Source: Flavobacteriaceae bacterium HL-DH10
GTDB lineage: Bacteria > Bacteroidota > Bacteroidia > Flavobacteriales > Flavobacteriaceae
Assembly: GCA_031826515.1 (NCBI GenBank)
Contig: CP134536.1
Location: forward strand, 4,036,501-4,100,500
Direction: 5' to 3'
DNA: 64,000 bases
Each line of letters begins with the position of its first letter. The first letter of the stretch is position 1. Below are positions 40,506 through 50,560 of the stretch, one piece after another. The notes beneath the pieces were generated by a model, which was not told the origin of the DNA, did no database searches, and saw nothing but the letters and a program-made list of their open reading frames with translations. Made by a program: the position numbers and the translations under genes.

Positions 40506-40571
40506 CTTAACGTAAAACTTTACATTTAATAATAACAACTATACAAATTTCAGTAAAACATATCTATTAAT

Positions 40572-40613
40572 AAGGGTATAAATCAGCAAAAAAAAGGATA
40601 CAATATGTCCATG
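40572..40613. promoter_or_regulatory. Second copy of the composite regulatory element
   Basis: AAGGGTATAAATC is followed by an A-run and GGATACAATATGTCCA. The same order occurs at 40299-40342: GGGTATAAATC, an A-run, then GGCGTAATATGCCCA. The two composites lie about 270 bp apart on either side of the terminator. The remainder of 40103-40732 is A/T-rich and shows no gene. Confidence 0.6.
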
Positions 40614-40732
40614 CATTAATATAGGTATTTAATATAGAACCTATTAACGACTATTTAGAAAATAACAACTGCTAAAGTTTGTTAAATAAACTAATGGTCT
40701 AATAAAATTTTATGGTTCTTTATTAAATTAGA

Positions 40733-43700
40733 TTATAGGTTCTTATCACGAATTAATTCAGAAGGCACTTGATCAAACTGTTCTTTAAACAGTTTTCTAA
40801 AATACTTGACATTTTTAAAACCAACCTCGTAAGATGCTTGGGCAATAGTATAATTTCCACTCTTAATTAACTCTGCAGCCTTATCCAATTTCACCTTTCT
40901 TATATATTGATTAATATTCAATCCTGTAATCGCTTTAATTTTACGAAAGAGAGATGTTCTACTCATTCCTATGCTTTGAGCAACAACCCAAACATCCATT
41001 TTTTCCTCATCTAAATGTTCTAGTATAACTTGTTCTAATTGATTTAAAAACCCTTTTTCTTGTTCTAATAATGTGGAGGAATTATCATTAATATTCTCTG
41101 GTTTTATTTCTTCTTTATTTAAGAAATAATTACGGAGTTGTTTTCTACTGTCCAATAAATTTCGAATTCTTGTTTGTAGAATCTGACTACTAAATGGTTT
41201 TACGATATAATCGTCGGCTCCATGTATATAACCTTCTTGTACACTTTCAATATTTGCTTTGGCTGTTAGCAATATTATTGGTATGTGGGTTGTTTCAATC
41301 TTTTCTTTTAAAACGTTACAAAGTTCTATACCATTTAACTTAGGCATCATTACATCTGAAACAATTAAATCGGGCACATAACGTAATGCCTTTTCTACAC
41401 CCTCTTCTCCATTATTGGCATAAATAAGGTCGTATTTACCTTCCAAAAGCCCATCCAAATAATTAAGAATATCGGGGTTATCATCAATTAATAAAATAAG
41501 TTCCTTATTTTGATTTAAATTTATATTTGAAGATTTATTTTCTGAAGATTTTAATTCAGGTGAAGTAATCCATTCTTCTAAATTCACAATTTCACTCTCC
41601 TTTCTTGAGTCTTTGTTGTCTAAAACTGCATCTATAAATAATGATTTGTCTCTAGGAATAACAATTGAAAAAACACTTCCTTTATCTAATTCACTTTCAA
41701 TATGAATAGACCCCATATGCAATTCTACAAAATTTTTAGACAATGCTAAACCGATTCCTATTCCATCTTTACTTTTTACCGAATTAGATTGATAAAACCT
41801 TTCAAATACATGTTTTAATTCATTTTGGGCAATACCATAGCCTGTATCTTTTACTTTTATTTCAAAACTTTCCTCATCATAACTAAGTGATACGTGTATT
41901 TCTCCTTTGTCCTCTGTATATTTAAATGCATTGGATAAAAGGTTATTGAAAATAATATGCATTTTTTCTAAATCAAACCAGGTCAATAAACTTTCTTCAG
42001 GAAAATCATAGCTTAATGCTATATCTCTTGTTTTTGCCAAAGGAAAATAGTTATGAACCCATTGCTCTAAACAATCTGTAAGATTGTGTTCTTCAATCCT
42101 TAATTTACTTAAACCTAAATTAGATTTTCTAAATTCCAAGAGCTTATTTATAGATTGCAATAATATCTTAGCATTTTTCTGAATGAGTTTTAAGCTATTT
42201 TTGTGCTTTATTAATTTAACTTCAGAAACCAAATCTTCTAATGGTGCTAGAATTAGAGTTAATGGTGTTTTTAATTCATGAGAAAAACTTGTAAAAAACC
42301 GGATTCTTTCCTCGCTAAAATTATACTCTAATTGACGTTGTTTTTTTTCAAATAACAAAGAGTTTATTAACTTAATACGTTCAGAATAATAACGCATAAA
42401 ACCATAAATAAGGGACACTAAAAATAACAAATAAAATATATAGGCTAAAGATGTTTGCCATAAGGGAGGATTAATTTTAAAACCTATTTTCTTCATAACC
42501 TCATCTCCAGATCCAAATTTAGCCTTTATATTTAAGATGTAATTACCATGCGGCATGTTTATTAAATTGACCTTCCCAGCTTGATTGGTATTAATCCAGT
42601 TGTCATTATAGCCATCTATACGATATGAATAAATAACATTTTTTACAAAGGGATATTTTAAAGCGGCATAATCAATAGAGAAAAAAGTGTGATCATGATC
42701 TATAGAAAATTGATCTTCGTATAGAATAGATTGATCTAAAATTCCATTTTCATTGCTTTCTGAAACTTGAACTTGTTTGCCTAATACTTCTAATTTTCGA
42801 AAAACTATTGGATGCCTTTCTTTTTTTCTTTGCAGATTATCTGGATTAAAAATATTAAGTCCTTTATCGCCTCCTAAATATACTATTCCAGACTTTGAAA
42901 TTAAACCAGATCTAAAAATGCCTTGTTGAATATTGGTATAAGTGTTTAAATTGTATAATTTATTAGTTAAAGCATTATAATTACTAATCCCATTATAGGT
43001 TCCCAGCCAAACATTATTTTCATTCCCCATAACAATATTACAAACTGTATTGTTACTTAATCCGTTATTTTCTAAGAAATTCAATGCTAATTCTTCTGCT
43101 GGCTTTAATCTAATTAGTCCTTCATTTTCCGTTCCAGCCAATATATCTCCCGTTGAAAGAGCTAAAACACTCAGAATGTTGTCACTTTTTAAACCTTTTG
43201 TATTTGTTGTCGTATATAAAACTAATTCTTCATTATAAGGATTGTACCTCAAAATACCGTTCCCATAAGTTGCCAACCACAATAAACCATTATCATCTTC
43301 AGTAATATCTCTAATATCTATTTTACCTAAAGAACTTATAAATTCAAATTGATCTAATTTATCTTTATACATAAACAAACCTCCCCTGTTTGTCCCTACC
43401 CATATTTGGCTTTTACTATCTTCAAAAATCACTCGAACATCGCTACCTTCTTCAATGCTACCTTGTAAATAATGGGTACAATAACCTGTTTCTGGGTTCA
43501 TTTTGTTTAAGCCCCCTTGGTAAGTTCCTACCCAAAGTCTTTTTTTACTATCTTCACATAAGGATATAATATAATCATTACTTATACTGGTTAATTTGTT
43601 AGGATCATATCTATAATGCTTGACTTGCTCTGTCTTTGGATTAAACAAATCTAAACCTGCACCATCTGTTCCTATCCAAATTTCACCTTCAAAACTTTCA

Positions 43701-44841
43701 GCTAAAGCCGCTATCCTGTTATGGCTCAGGCTATGTACGCGTGAATGTTTTTTTTTAATAATCTGACTGGTTCACCATTAGGATTTACAAAATTTAATCC
43801 CGTACTTGTTCCAATCCACATATTACCATCCCTATCCCTTCTTAAAGCCGACACGGTTCTGTTAAAAATACTAGAACCATCATCTGTTGGCAAAAGCCAT
43901 TTTACTGAAAAATTTGATTCTTGCCCTAAAAACTCCGATTTATTTATAATATTCAAACCTCCATTTCTGGTGCCAATCCATAATTTCCCTAAATTGTCTT
44001 CCTCAAAACAGAGCACATTATTATCACTTAATCCATTTCCTTCAATTAGTGATTTTTTTAACCGTAGTATATTTCCCTTATGAGTAAGCACATGCACTCC
44101 TTCATTAGAACCAACCCATAAATTACCTTCTTTACCTATATAAAGTGCATCTACCTGTAATGAAGATACATCGCTATTCTTGTTAAGTAAAATACGAGTA
44201 ACTTTTTTTGTTTTAAAGTTTATTTTATTCAACCCATTTTCTTTGGTACCAACCCATAATAAAGAATCTGCCTGTCGCGCCATACAGGTTATTTTATTAG
44301 AAGAAAGTGAAGAGATATTATCTGGACTATATGAATATATTGTTGATTTGTTATTATTATCGATAATTTGAATTCCTCTATCATAAATACCGACAATAAA
44401 TTCACTTTGGGCTCCAAATTCAAAGCAACTAATATTATTGCCAATTAAGCCATTTTGTTCATTTAAAATTTCAAAAGTTTCCTTTCTTGGATCGTAGATG
44501 TTTAGTCCTTCATCAGTAGCTATGACTAGCTTACCTTTATTTATTAAACTTAACTGACGAATAAAATTGTTGCTTAAATTTTGATTTTCTCTAAGGTCAC
44601 CTTTTTTATAGACCGTAAATTTAGTTCCATCATACCTGTTTAAACCTTCTGGCGTTCCAATCCAGATAAATCCAAGAGAATCCTGAACTATATTGTTTAC
44701 ATAATTATTTGACAAGCCTAACTCTGTATCTAATAGGTAAAATGAAAGTTCTTCATCAATTGAATTAAGTTGTTTCTCATCCCCCTGAGAATAACCAAAA
44801 TATAAAACAAAAAAAGGTAAGTAAAAATATAACTTCTTCAT
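40733..44841 (-). pseudogene. Hybrid two-component system sensor/regulator of the PUL, split by a 1-bp frameshift
   Basis: This is one gene of about 1370 codons interrupted once. The 5' frame (ATG 44841 to stop 43726) carries a signal sequence and beta-propeller sensor repeats (IWIGTPEGLNRYDG type). The 3' frame (open from about 43750 to 40733) continues with more propeller repeats, a Y_Y_Y domain, one membrane helix, a HisKA domain (SFSHELKTPLTLIL), HATPase, a receiver (LLIDDNPDIL, VSDVMMPKLNG) and an AraC-type HTH. The switch lies in a run of nine A (T9 at 43748-43756 on the + strand); one more A would join the frames. Such regulators sense PUL-derived oligosaccharides in the periplasm and activate the PUL. 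It is either a sequencing artefact, a slippage switch or a fresh mutation. Confidence 0.85.
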
Positions 44842-45206
44842 ATAATTTATTTAAAAAACAAATCTTATTTAATTTGAATTAAATATTGCATTTGATCAAT
44901 AATATTAAAAAAATTGATTATTAAGAATAGAGGTTAAATATAACAAAACCATTTCAATTTGGTTAATAAATGTAATATTTACATTTCATAAATCTGGATG
45001 TTAAATACTAAAATTACTGTATCAAACGCCCATAAAGAAATCTGTTTTTTGTTTCAGGATAATCTATATAGTATTCCCCCTTTCCAAATAGGCTTGCAAT
45101 ATATACTAACGAATCTATATAGATTAATAAAAAAGGCTATAATAATAACCTTATAATTCATAATAGAATCTCTCCTTATATAAGAAACATTAACTACTAT
45201 CTGTTT
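44842..45206. other. A/T-rich intergenic region without recognisable genes
   Basis: These 365 bases lie between the start of the PUL regulator and the end of the L,D-transpeptidase gene. They should contain the promoter of the regulator. I see no hairpin with a T-run, no palindrome of the TGAT-N4-ATCA type and no RNA gene. Confidence 0.5.
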
Positions 45207-46133
45207 TTATTTTAAGTTATAGATATCTTTTAACAGAAGACTTTTATCTTTAGTATCTGTACCATTTAAATCATATCTAATTTGAATTTTAGTACCTATT
45301 GGAGCATAATAATAAACAACCCAAGCATCTTCCTCTTTTGTTCCTATACAACCATTGGAATAAGCCTTATTTAAAGTCTCAGGGTTGGTTGTTGGATGAA
45401 TTAATTGCCCATGTCTTATACCGTTTATTTCAGTTTCTATAAAAGGAATTTGAGGTAGCTTAGTTAGTTTTCCGTCATCTCTTTTTGTTACAAAATATCG
45501 ATGGCCATTAACAGGATTATAATAACTTGGGTTTCGAACGTGCCTTACTATAAAACCACTACCCGTTTTAGTTTTTAAATCTAAGACTCTGCCTGCCATC
45601 TTAAGGTATTTCTTTTCATTCCTCCCAACTCGAATTGGGAATTCATAAAGTTTTATTGAATCTTCGTAAATACGAAGTTTAAACTCAGGTATATTAATGT
45701 CTATAGTCGTTTTTTTAAATGAATTAAGAAGTTTTATTGCCGTTGTAGAATCAGGAATAGTTATATAAGTGCCTTTAGGTATAACTATCATTTTTTTTTG
45801 ATTATATATAAAAGAATCACGTGCTTTCATAATATAATAATCTGTATTTTTCAGGGTATCAATAATCCAAGAATTAGCTCTTACTAAAAGATGTTCACTT
45901 AATTTATAAGATGTTACAGAATCATATTTATTTACAATAGAATCTAAAAACTGAAAATAATGCTCAATTGTAATTGGTTTATCAACAACAATACTAATAT
46001 ATTTAATTAAAGAACTTTGGACTATAATATTAGAGGGTTTCTTTAAGTTATCATTCTTATTAGAGCTGTAAAATGTTATTGCAGCTAACAAGATTAATCC
46101 AAAAAAAAGTAATTGTTTAAATTTAGATAACAT
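45207..46133 (-). CDS. L,D-transpeptidase (YkuD) family protein
   Basis: The 308-residue protein has an N-terminal membrane anchor or signal (residues 1-24) and a C-terminal YkuD catalytic domain: FKLRIYEDSIKLYEFPIRVG begins it, and the active site is HPTTNPETLNKAYSNGCIG with Cys262. It would cross-link peptidoglycan or attach proteins to it in the periplasm. The gene follows the HMA-like gene with a 46-bp gap and probably shares its transcript, which starts behind a TGAT-N4-ATCA palindrome. Confidence 0.85.
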   Translation of the reverse strand: MLSKFKQLLFFGLILLAAITFYSSNKNDNLKKPSNIIVQSSLIKYISIVVDKPITIEHYFQFLDSIVNKYDSVTSYKLSEHLLVRANSWIIDTLKNTDYYIMKARDSFIYNQKKMIVIPKGTYITIPDSTTAIKLLNSFKKTTIDINIPEFKLRIYEDSIKLYEFPIRVGRNEKKYLKMAGRVLDLKTKTGSGFIVRHVRNPSYYNPVNGHRYFVTKRDDGKLTKLPQIPFIETEINGIRHGQLIHPTTNPETLNKAYSNGCIGTKEEDAWVVYYYAPIGTKIQIRYDLNGTDTKDKSLLLKDIYNLK

Positions 46134-46179
46134 CTTGTTAATTTTTATAATTATTTTTTAACTTCACCAATAACACTAC

Positions 46180-46419
46180 TCAATACGACTTTGTTTTTTT
46201 ATGTATAGCATTTTTTTTACCAAAAGATGGATACCCGATTTTTGATAGCATTTGCTTTACGCGTTCAACATCTTTTTTATTTTCATGTTCAAAAGTAACG
46301 GTAGCATATTGAAATTTAATAGTTATATTAGAAATACCTTTAAGAGCAGAAAGCTTATTTATAATGGTTGCTTCTCCTCCTCCACTTTTTAAGTTTTGCA
46401 TATATAAAGTAGTCTTCAT
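46180..46419 (-). CDS. HMA-fold protein with degenerate metal site
   Basis: This 79-residue protein shows the ferredoxin-like fold of heavy-metal-associated domains (TTLYMQNLKSGGGEATI, then ISNITIKFQYATVTFEHE). Typical copper-binding members have C-G-G-C at the loop; here it is S12-G-G-G15, so both metal-binding cysteines are missing. The C-terminus is lysine-rich. It probably does not bind copper in the usual way and may act as a protein- or nucleic-acid-binding module. It is the first gene of an operon with the L,D-transpeptidase. Confidence 0.8.
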   Translation of the reverse strand: MKTTLYMQNLKSGGGEATIINKLSALKGISNITIKFQYATVTFEHENKKDVERVKQMLSKIGYPSFGKKNAIHKKTKSY

Positions 46420-46485
46420 AATGTGTTTATTATATATATTAATAAAGATCTATTTAAAGATACATTTGAAAAAAAAACACAGAAA

Positions 46486-46497
46486 TGATAACTATCA
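46486..46497. promoter_or_regulatory. CRP/FNR-like box A (TGAT-AACT-ATCA)
   Basis: This perfect palindrome is centred 73 bp upstream of the HMA gene start codon (- strand). It is one of ten such boxes in this region. Confidence 0.75.
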
Positions 46498-46557
46498 ATT
46501 TTGCAAAATGTTAATAGGAAATTTTAAAAAAGATTGTTCATTATAACTACCTAAACA

Positions 46558-46965
46558 CTATGGGGTTTTATTTAAGAAAAATTTAATGATATCTGCAGTC
46601 GAAACAATACCAACAATGCTTTTATTTTCAAGAATAGGAATGGCATGATAATGCCCTTTTGCCAAAAGTTTGGCAGCATCTTCTATCGTAGCAGTAGTAG
46701 GTAAACAAAATGGTTTTTGACTCATAATATCTTTCACCCTTAGCGTTTTATAAATTTCATTATCATCATTAATTCCAGCTCCTTTAATATTATACATAAA
46801 ATCTATAAGACTAATTATACCAACCAATTTCCCGTTTTCTACAACTGGAATATGGTGGTGAAATTTTTCTTTTTCGTAAATATGCTTAACATCTAAAAGA
46901 GATTGCTCTGGAGCGACGCTAATTACATCTTTAGTCATTATTGTTTTTATCGAATTGGTTTTCAT
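46558..46965 (-). CDS. Two-CBS-domain protein
   Basis: The 135 residues are two CBS domains: MTKDVISVAPEQSLLDV to HIPVVENGKLVGIISLIDF, and VKDIMSQKPFCLPTTATIED to HAIPILENKSIVGIVSTADI. Stand-alone CBS pairs bind adenine nucleotides and often regulate partner enzymes under stress. The gene is divergent from the phasin-like/AarF operon and shares with it an intergenic region with one central palindrome, 66 bp from both start codons. Confidence 0.88.
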   Translation of the reverse strand: MKTNSIKTIMTKDVISVAPEQSLLDVKHIYEKEKFHHHIPVVENGKLVGIISLIDFMYNIKGAGINDDNEIYKTLRVKDIMSQKPFCLPTTATIEDAAKLLAKGHYHAIPILENKSIVGIVSTADIIKFFLNKTP

Positions 46966-47025
46966 CAGAATAGAATTAATGCTTTAATCTACTTTAAAAT
47001 TAAACCATTAGTACATGACCCAAAA

Positions 47026-47037
47026 TGATTAATATCA
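47026..47037. promoter_or_regulatory. CRP/FNR-like box B (TGAT-TAAT-ATCA)
   Basis: This palindrome is centred 66 bp from both divergent start codons (46965 minus, 47097 plus). The match extends to AAAATGAT...ATCATTTT. It could control both directions. Confidence 0.78.
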
Positions 47038-47096
47038 TTTTGAACCATATTATTTGTCAATATATTTAGTATAGTTTAAGTTAAACACAATAAGTT

Positions 47097-47465
47097 ATGA
47101 AAACAAAAACGATTTTAGAGCTACTTACGCTAAGTTCTAGCATTTATTATTTGGCAAAAGATACTCAATTTTTAAATAAAATAAATGAGTTTTCAGAAAA
47201 AGGAAAAGAGACTCTAAATAAAACCATGTCTGAATCTCAATTAGACGAGAACGGCAACGAGTTAGAATTTGTAGACAAAATAATTTTAAAAACTCATGAA
47301 TTAAAAGAAGAGCTTAATGAAAAAATTGAAGAATTGGTGGTTAAATTCTACAAAAAAATAAATGTGGCTCATTTAGACGAAATTAAAGCTCTAAACGAAA
47401 AACTAAAAAAACTTGACGCTACTGTTGCTTTGTTAGAAGCAAAACTAAATAAAATGGAAGCATAA
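47097..47465 (+). CDS. Small coiled-coil protein, phasin- or YtxH-like
   Basis: The 122 residues have a short hydrophobic N-terminus (TILELLTLSSSIYYLA) and a charged helical body ending in a heptad-rich segment (IKALNEKLKKLDATVALLE). This resembles phasins and YtxH-type stress proteins but there is no decisive motif. It is 6 bp upstream of the AarF kinase gene and likely made with it. A role at membranes or lipid surfaces is possible but unproven. Confidence 0.65.
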   Translation: MKTKTILELLTLSSSIYYLAKDTQFLNKINEFSEKGKETLNKTMSESQLDENGNELEFVDKIILKTHELKEELNEKIEELVVKFYKKINVAHLDEIKALNEKLKKLDATVALLEAKLNKMEA

Positions 47466-47471
47466 TATACA

Positions 47472-49175
47472 ATGGGAATTATAGCAGGCATTGGTAAAAA
47501 TTTTAGATCTATTTCTAGGTACAACCAAATACTGAAAGTTTTAATTAAATATGGCTTTGAGGATTTAGTAGAATATCTTGAGGAGCATAATCAATATACA
47601 TTTATACGAAAATTTATTCCTAAAGCCTTAAAAAAGCATGCTACAAATCATACTAAATGGGCAAAAATGAGATTGATATGTGAAGAATTAGGGCCTACAT
47701 TTGTGAAATTCGGACAAATTTTAAGTAACAGACCAGATTTAGTGCCTTTTGAATTAACTTTTGAATTAGAAAAACTTCATGACAATGTACCACCAATGTC
47801 CAAAGGTGCCGCCAAACAAGTTGTAGAAACAGAATTAAAAGATACCGTAGAAAACTTATTTGCTTGGTTTGAGCCAACCCCCTTTGCTTCTGCCTCCATA
47901 GCTCAAGTACATAAGGTAACTTTACATTCTGGCAAGCGTGTTGCTTTAAAAATTCAACGAAGAGGTATTCTTGAAGTTATTGAAGAAGATATTAAGGCTA
48001 TGTATAAAATTGCCCGTGTTTTAGAAAACAAAATACCTTCTATTAAAAGTTTTGACCCTATCGGACTTGTTAAACATTTTGAAGAATCTATTTTAAAAGA
48101 AATTGATTTTATTAATGAATCTATTAATATCCAAAGATTTTATAATAATCTGCAAAATGATAACTCTTTAGAACAATATGCTGAAGCCCCATTAGTTTAT
48201 TCTGATTTTACAACTTCAAAAGTTCTAGCTATGGAGTTTATCTCAGGGATTAAAATCAATCAAATAGACGAATTAAAAGCCCAAAACATAGACACTAAAG
48301 TCATTGCTAAACGTCTTACGATTAGCTATTTTAAACAAATTTTCGAATATGGCTTTTTCCATGCGGATCCACATCCTGGAAACTTATTAGTGTTGCCAAA
48401 TAGCCATATCTGTTATCTGGATTTTGGTATGATGGGGAGCATGCTTCCTAGAGATGTTTCAATTTTCGGTAAATTATTCGTGGCTATTACAAATAGGGAT
48501 GTTAAAAATATAATTAAAACATTACAACAGCTATCTAATAATGCTTCTATTCCTAATATGAGAGACTTGGAGTTTGATATTAATGAGTTTGTAGAAAAAT
48601 ATTATGTAAGAGATATTCATGAAAACGAAATGAGCACAATTCTATTAGAACTAAAAGATATTATCATTGCTCATGGTTTAAAAGTACCAACTTATTTTTT
48701 TCTTTTTGCTAGATCTTTAGTTACTATTGAAGGTGTTATTAGTAAACTAGATGCTAACTTGGAACAGTTCGAAATTGCAAAGCCATATCTAAAAGCAAGT
48801 GTAACAAAAAAATATAATCCTATAAAAATAGGTAAGAAAGTTGTAAATGCTATTGTAGAACTTACAGATTACATGGAAGATTTCCCATCAGACTTAAAAA
48901 ATGCCATTCGTAAAATAAATTCTGGAAAGGTAAAGGTCGATTTAACACATAAAGGTATAGACCCTATGGTACATACCATCCAAAGAGTTACAAAACAACT
49001 TATTACAACTTTTATCATGGTAGCCTTAATATTTGGTGCTATATTATTTATCGTTTTTGAAATACATCCGCTTTGGAAAGGCTTTTCTGTATTAGGAATT
49101 TTAAGTTTTATTTTTGCAATCATTTTAGGGTTTAGTGTTTTTTCTAATATAAGAAAAGGTGATTATGATTATTAA
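47472..49175 (+). CDS. AarF/UbiB (ABC1) atypical kinase
   Basis: The 567-residue protein has the UbiB-family signature: KFGQILSNRPDLVP (KxGQ motif near residue 75), the ATP-binding lysine in VALKIQRRG, the catalytic loop HADPHPGNLLV and DFGMMG. Two hydrophobic segments close the protein (about residues 515-555). Family members are ATPases/kinases linked to quinone or lipid homeostasis at the membrane. It follows the coiled-coil gene by 6 bp, so both depend on the divergent promoter with box B. Confidence 0.9.
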   Translation: MGIIAGIGKNFRSISRYNQILKVLIKYGFEDLVEYLEEHNQYTFIRKFIPKALKKHATNHTKWAKMRLICEELGPTFVKFGQILSNRPDLVPFELTFELEKLHDNVPPMSKGAAKQVVETELKDTVENLFAWFEPTPFASASIAQVHKVTLHSGKRVALKIQRRGILEVIEEDIKAMYKIARVLENKIPSIKSFDPIGLVKHFEESILKEIDFINESINIQRFYNNLQNDNSLEQYAEAPLVYSDFTTSKVLAMEFISGIKINQIDELKAQNIDTKVIAKRLTISYFKQIFEYGFFHADPHPGNLLVLPNSHICYLDFGMMGSMLPRDVSIFGKLFVAITNRDVKNIIKTLQQLSNNASIPNMRDLEFDINEFVEKYYVRDIHENEMSTILLELKDIIIAHGLKVPTYFFLFARSLVTIEGVISKLDANLEQFEIAKPYLKASVTKKYNPIKIGKKVVNAIVELTDYMEDFPSDLKNAIRKINSGKVKVDLTHKGIDPMVHTIQRVTKQLITTFIMVALIFGAILFIVFEIHPLWKGFSVLGILSFIFAIILGFSVFSNIRKGDYDY

Positions 49176-49406
49176 TCAAAAACCCCTCGACACTTTACGT
49201 CTAAGATCCCTGGCATCAACAAACTCTTTATTTTACTAAAGTTTTTTTAATAAAAATAGACCTTCTAAAAAACACTAATCTTCTAGTTATAAACTTAATC
49301 TTGTTGAAACCTATTCTTGGTTATGCATAAATAGATTTATGTCTACAAGCTCAATATACCATAAAATTAGTCTTTTTTAGAAAGCCTATTATGAATATTA
49401 ATATGC

Positions 49407-50009
49407 TTAAGGCTTTACAAATGCTTTTTTAAAATGATCAAAAGCTTCAGAAATTTCATTTTGAAAATGCTCTAGCTTTGTTTCTTCTTTTTTCTTTCCA
49501 TATTTACCCTTAAACCTATCAATAAAGGAATTGAAATCTTTTTTTCCTTTTTCAAATGTATCTTTAGCTTCGCTTTTATCTTTACTAAACTTTTGTTCTA
49601 AAATCTCTAATTGAATTTTAAATTGTTCTATTTCAATTAAGGTTAACGCATACATTCTATTTAAAGTTTCATTCGTTTTAATTTTTACTTCAATATCATG
49701 TAATATTGAAAGTAATTGTTTTTTTTGTTTTTTAAAGACCTCTTTAGTTTCTGCTTTCCCCAAAGCTAATTGTACACGAAGTTCGTCAAACTTTGTATTA
49801 AGTTCTTCTATTTTTTCTTTAATACCTTTAATTTTAAACTCGCTATCGTGTATAAATAGATTAAATTTCTTTTTAACCTCTTCATATTTGTCATGAGCTT
49901 CTGCCTTTCCTAAAGCAGCTTTTACTTGAAATTCTTCTAACTCTACTGCCGATTTTCTGAGCGCTCCTATAACTTTATCTACAAATTGAATATCCTGTGT
50001 ATTTTTCAT
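49407..50009 (-). CDS. Coiled-coil protein with three internal repeats
   Basis: The 200-residue protein is highly charged and almost entirely helical. A segment of about 25 residues recurs three times with a period of about 55: ALGKAEAHDKYEEVKKKF, ALGKAETKEVFKKQKKQL and SKDKSEAKDTFEKGKKDF, each ending in an FIHD-like patch. No signal peptide or catalytic motif is visible. The gene stands alone behind a palindrome 60 bp upstream. The gap 49176-49406 between it and aarF is non-coding. I do not recognise a named family. Confidence 0.72.
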   Translation of the reverse strand: MKNTQDIQFVDKVIGALRKSAVELEEFQVKAALGKAEAHDKYEEVKKKFNLFIHDSEFKIKGIKEKIEELNTKFDELRVQLALGKAETKEVFKKQKKQLLSILHDIEVKIKTNETLNRMYALTLIEIEQFKIQLEILEQKFSKDKSEAKDTFEKGKKDFNSFIDRFKGKYGKKKEETKLEHFQNEISEAFDHFKKAFVKP

Positions 50010-50062
50010 GATTATTTAGTTTTAATGATATTAAATATATGAGTAAAACTTATAACACTAAA

Positions 50063-50074
50063 TGATACCCATCA
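50063..50074. promoter_or_regulatory. CRP/FNR-like box C (TGAT-ACCC-ATCA)
   Basis: This palindrome is centred about 60 bp upstream of the coiled-coil gene start at 50009 (- strand). Confidence 0.75.
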
Positions 50075-50200
50075 GTTTTCTTAAGCTTTTATTAAAAGTG
50101 GATTCTTCTTATTTGTTAATGATAATGAAGTGTTTTCTTTAAATTTTATAATTCATAAAAATCAGTTAACTAGGCTTGGTTGAAAAGATGCTAAACAATA

Positions 50201-50560
50201 TCAAAGTGGTATAAGCCTAACTGTATATGGAATTTTACCATTTTCGAAAATTATAGTTTCAAAACCATCTGCAGAAATTTCGACATAATAAAAGTCTATC
50301 CAATTATGACATGAGTACCCTTCTGAATTTGTAAAAAGTATTAATTCTAGTTTTTCATCTTTCTCATCTAAATATTTCGCCGTTGTTTTTGCATTATAAA
50401 TAGGAGCTTCTGTAGTATTGTTTAATACTCGGTAACAATAAGGCCAATTAAAATGGAATATTCCATCTAGAGAATCACCAATATCAATATCTGAACTACA
50501 CGTATTGAAAGAAAAGCATCCAATAATAATTAAAATAGATATGAAAAATTTATTTTTCAT
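50201..50560 (-). CDS. Small lipoprotein with peptidase-regulatory-like fold
   Basis: The 119 residues start with a signal peptide and lipobox FNTC at about residue 21. The body (RVLNNTTEAPIYNAKTTAKY, then GYSCHNWIDFYYVEISADGF) resembles the small beta-sandwich found in carboxypeptidase-regulatory-like domains of Bacteroidota lipoproteins. No enzyme motif is visible. Its start lies 59 bp from box D. Confidence 0.6.
   Translation of the reverse strand: MKNKFFISILIIIGCFSFNTCSSDIDIGDSLDGIFHFNWPYCYRVLNNTTEAPIYNAKTTAKYLDEKDEKLELILFTNSEGYSCHNWIDFYYVEISADGFETIIFENGKIPYTVRLIPL

Noticed and set aside
49199-49240. Terminator after aarF (AAACTCTTTA...TAAAGTTT)
   Set aside because: Stem pairing has mismatches after five base pairs; too weak to call.
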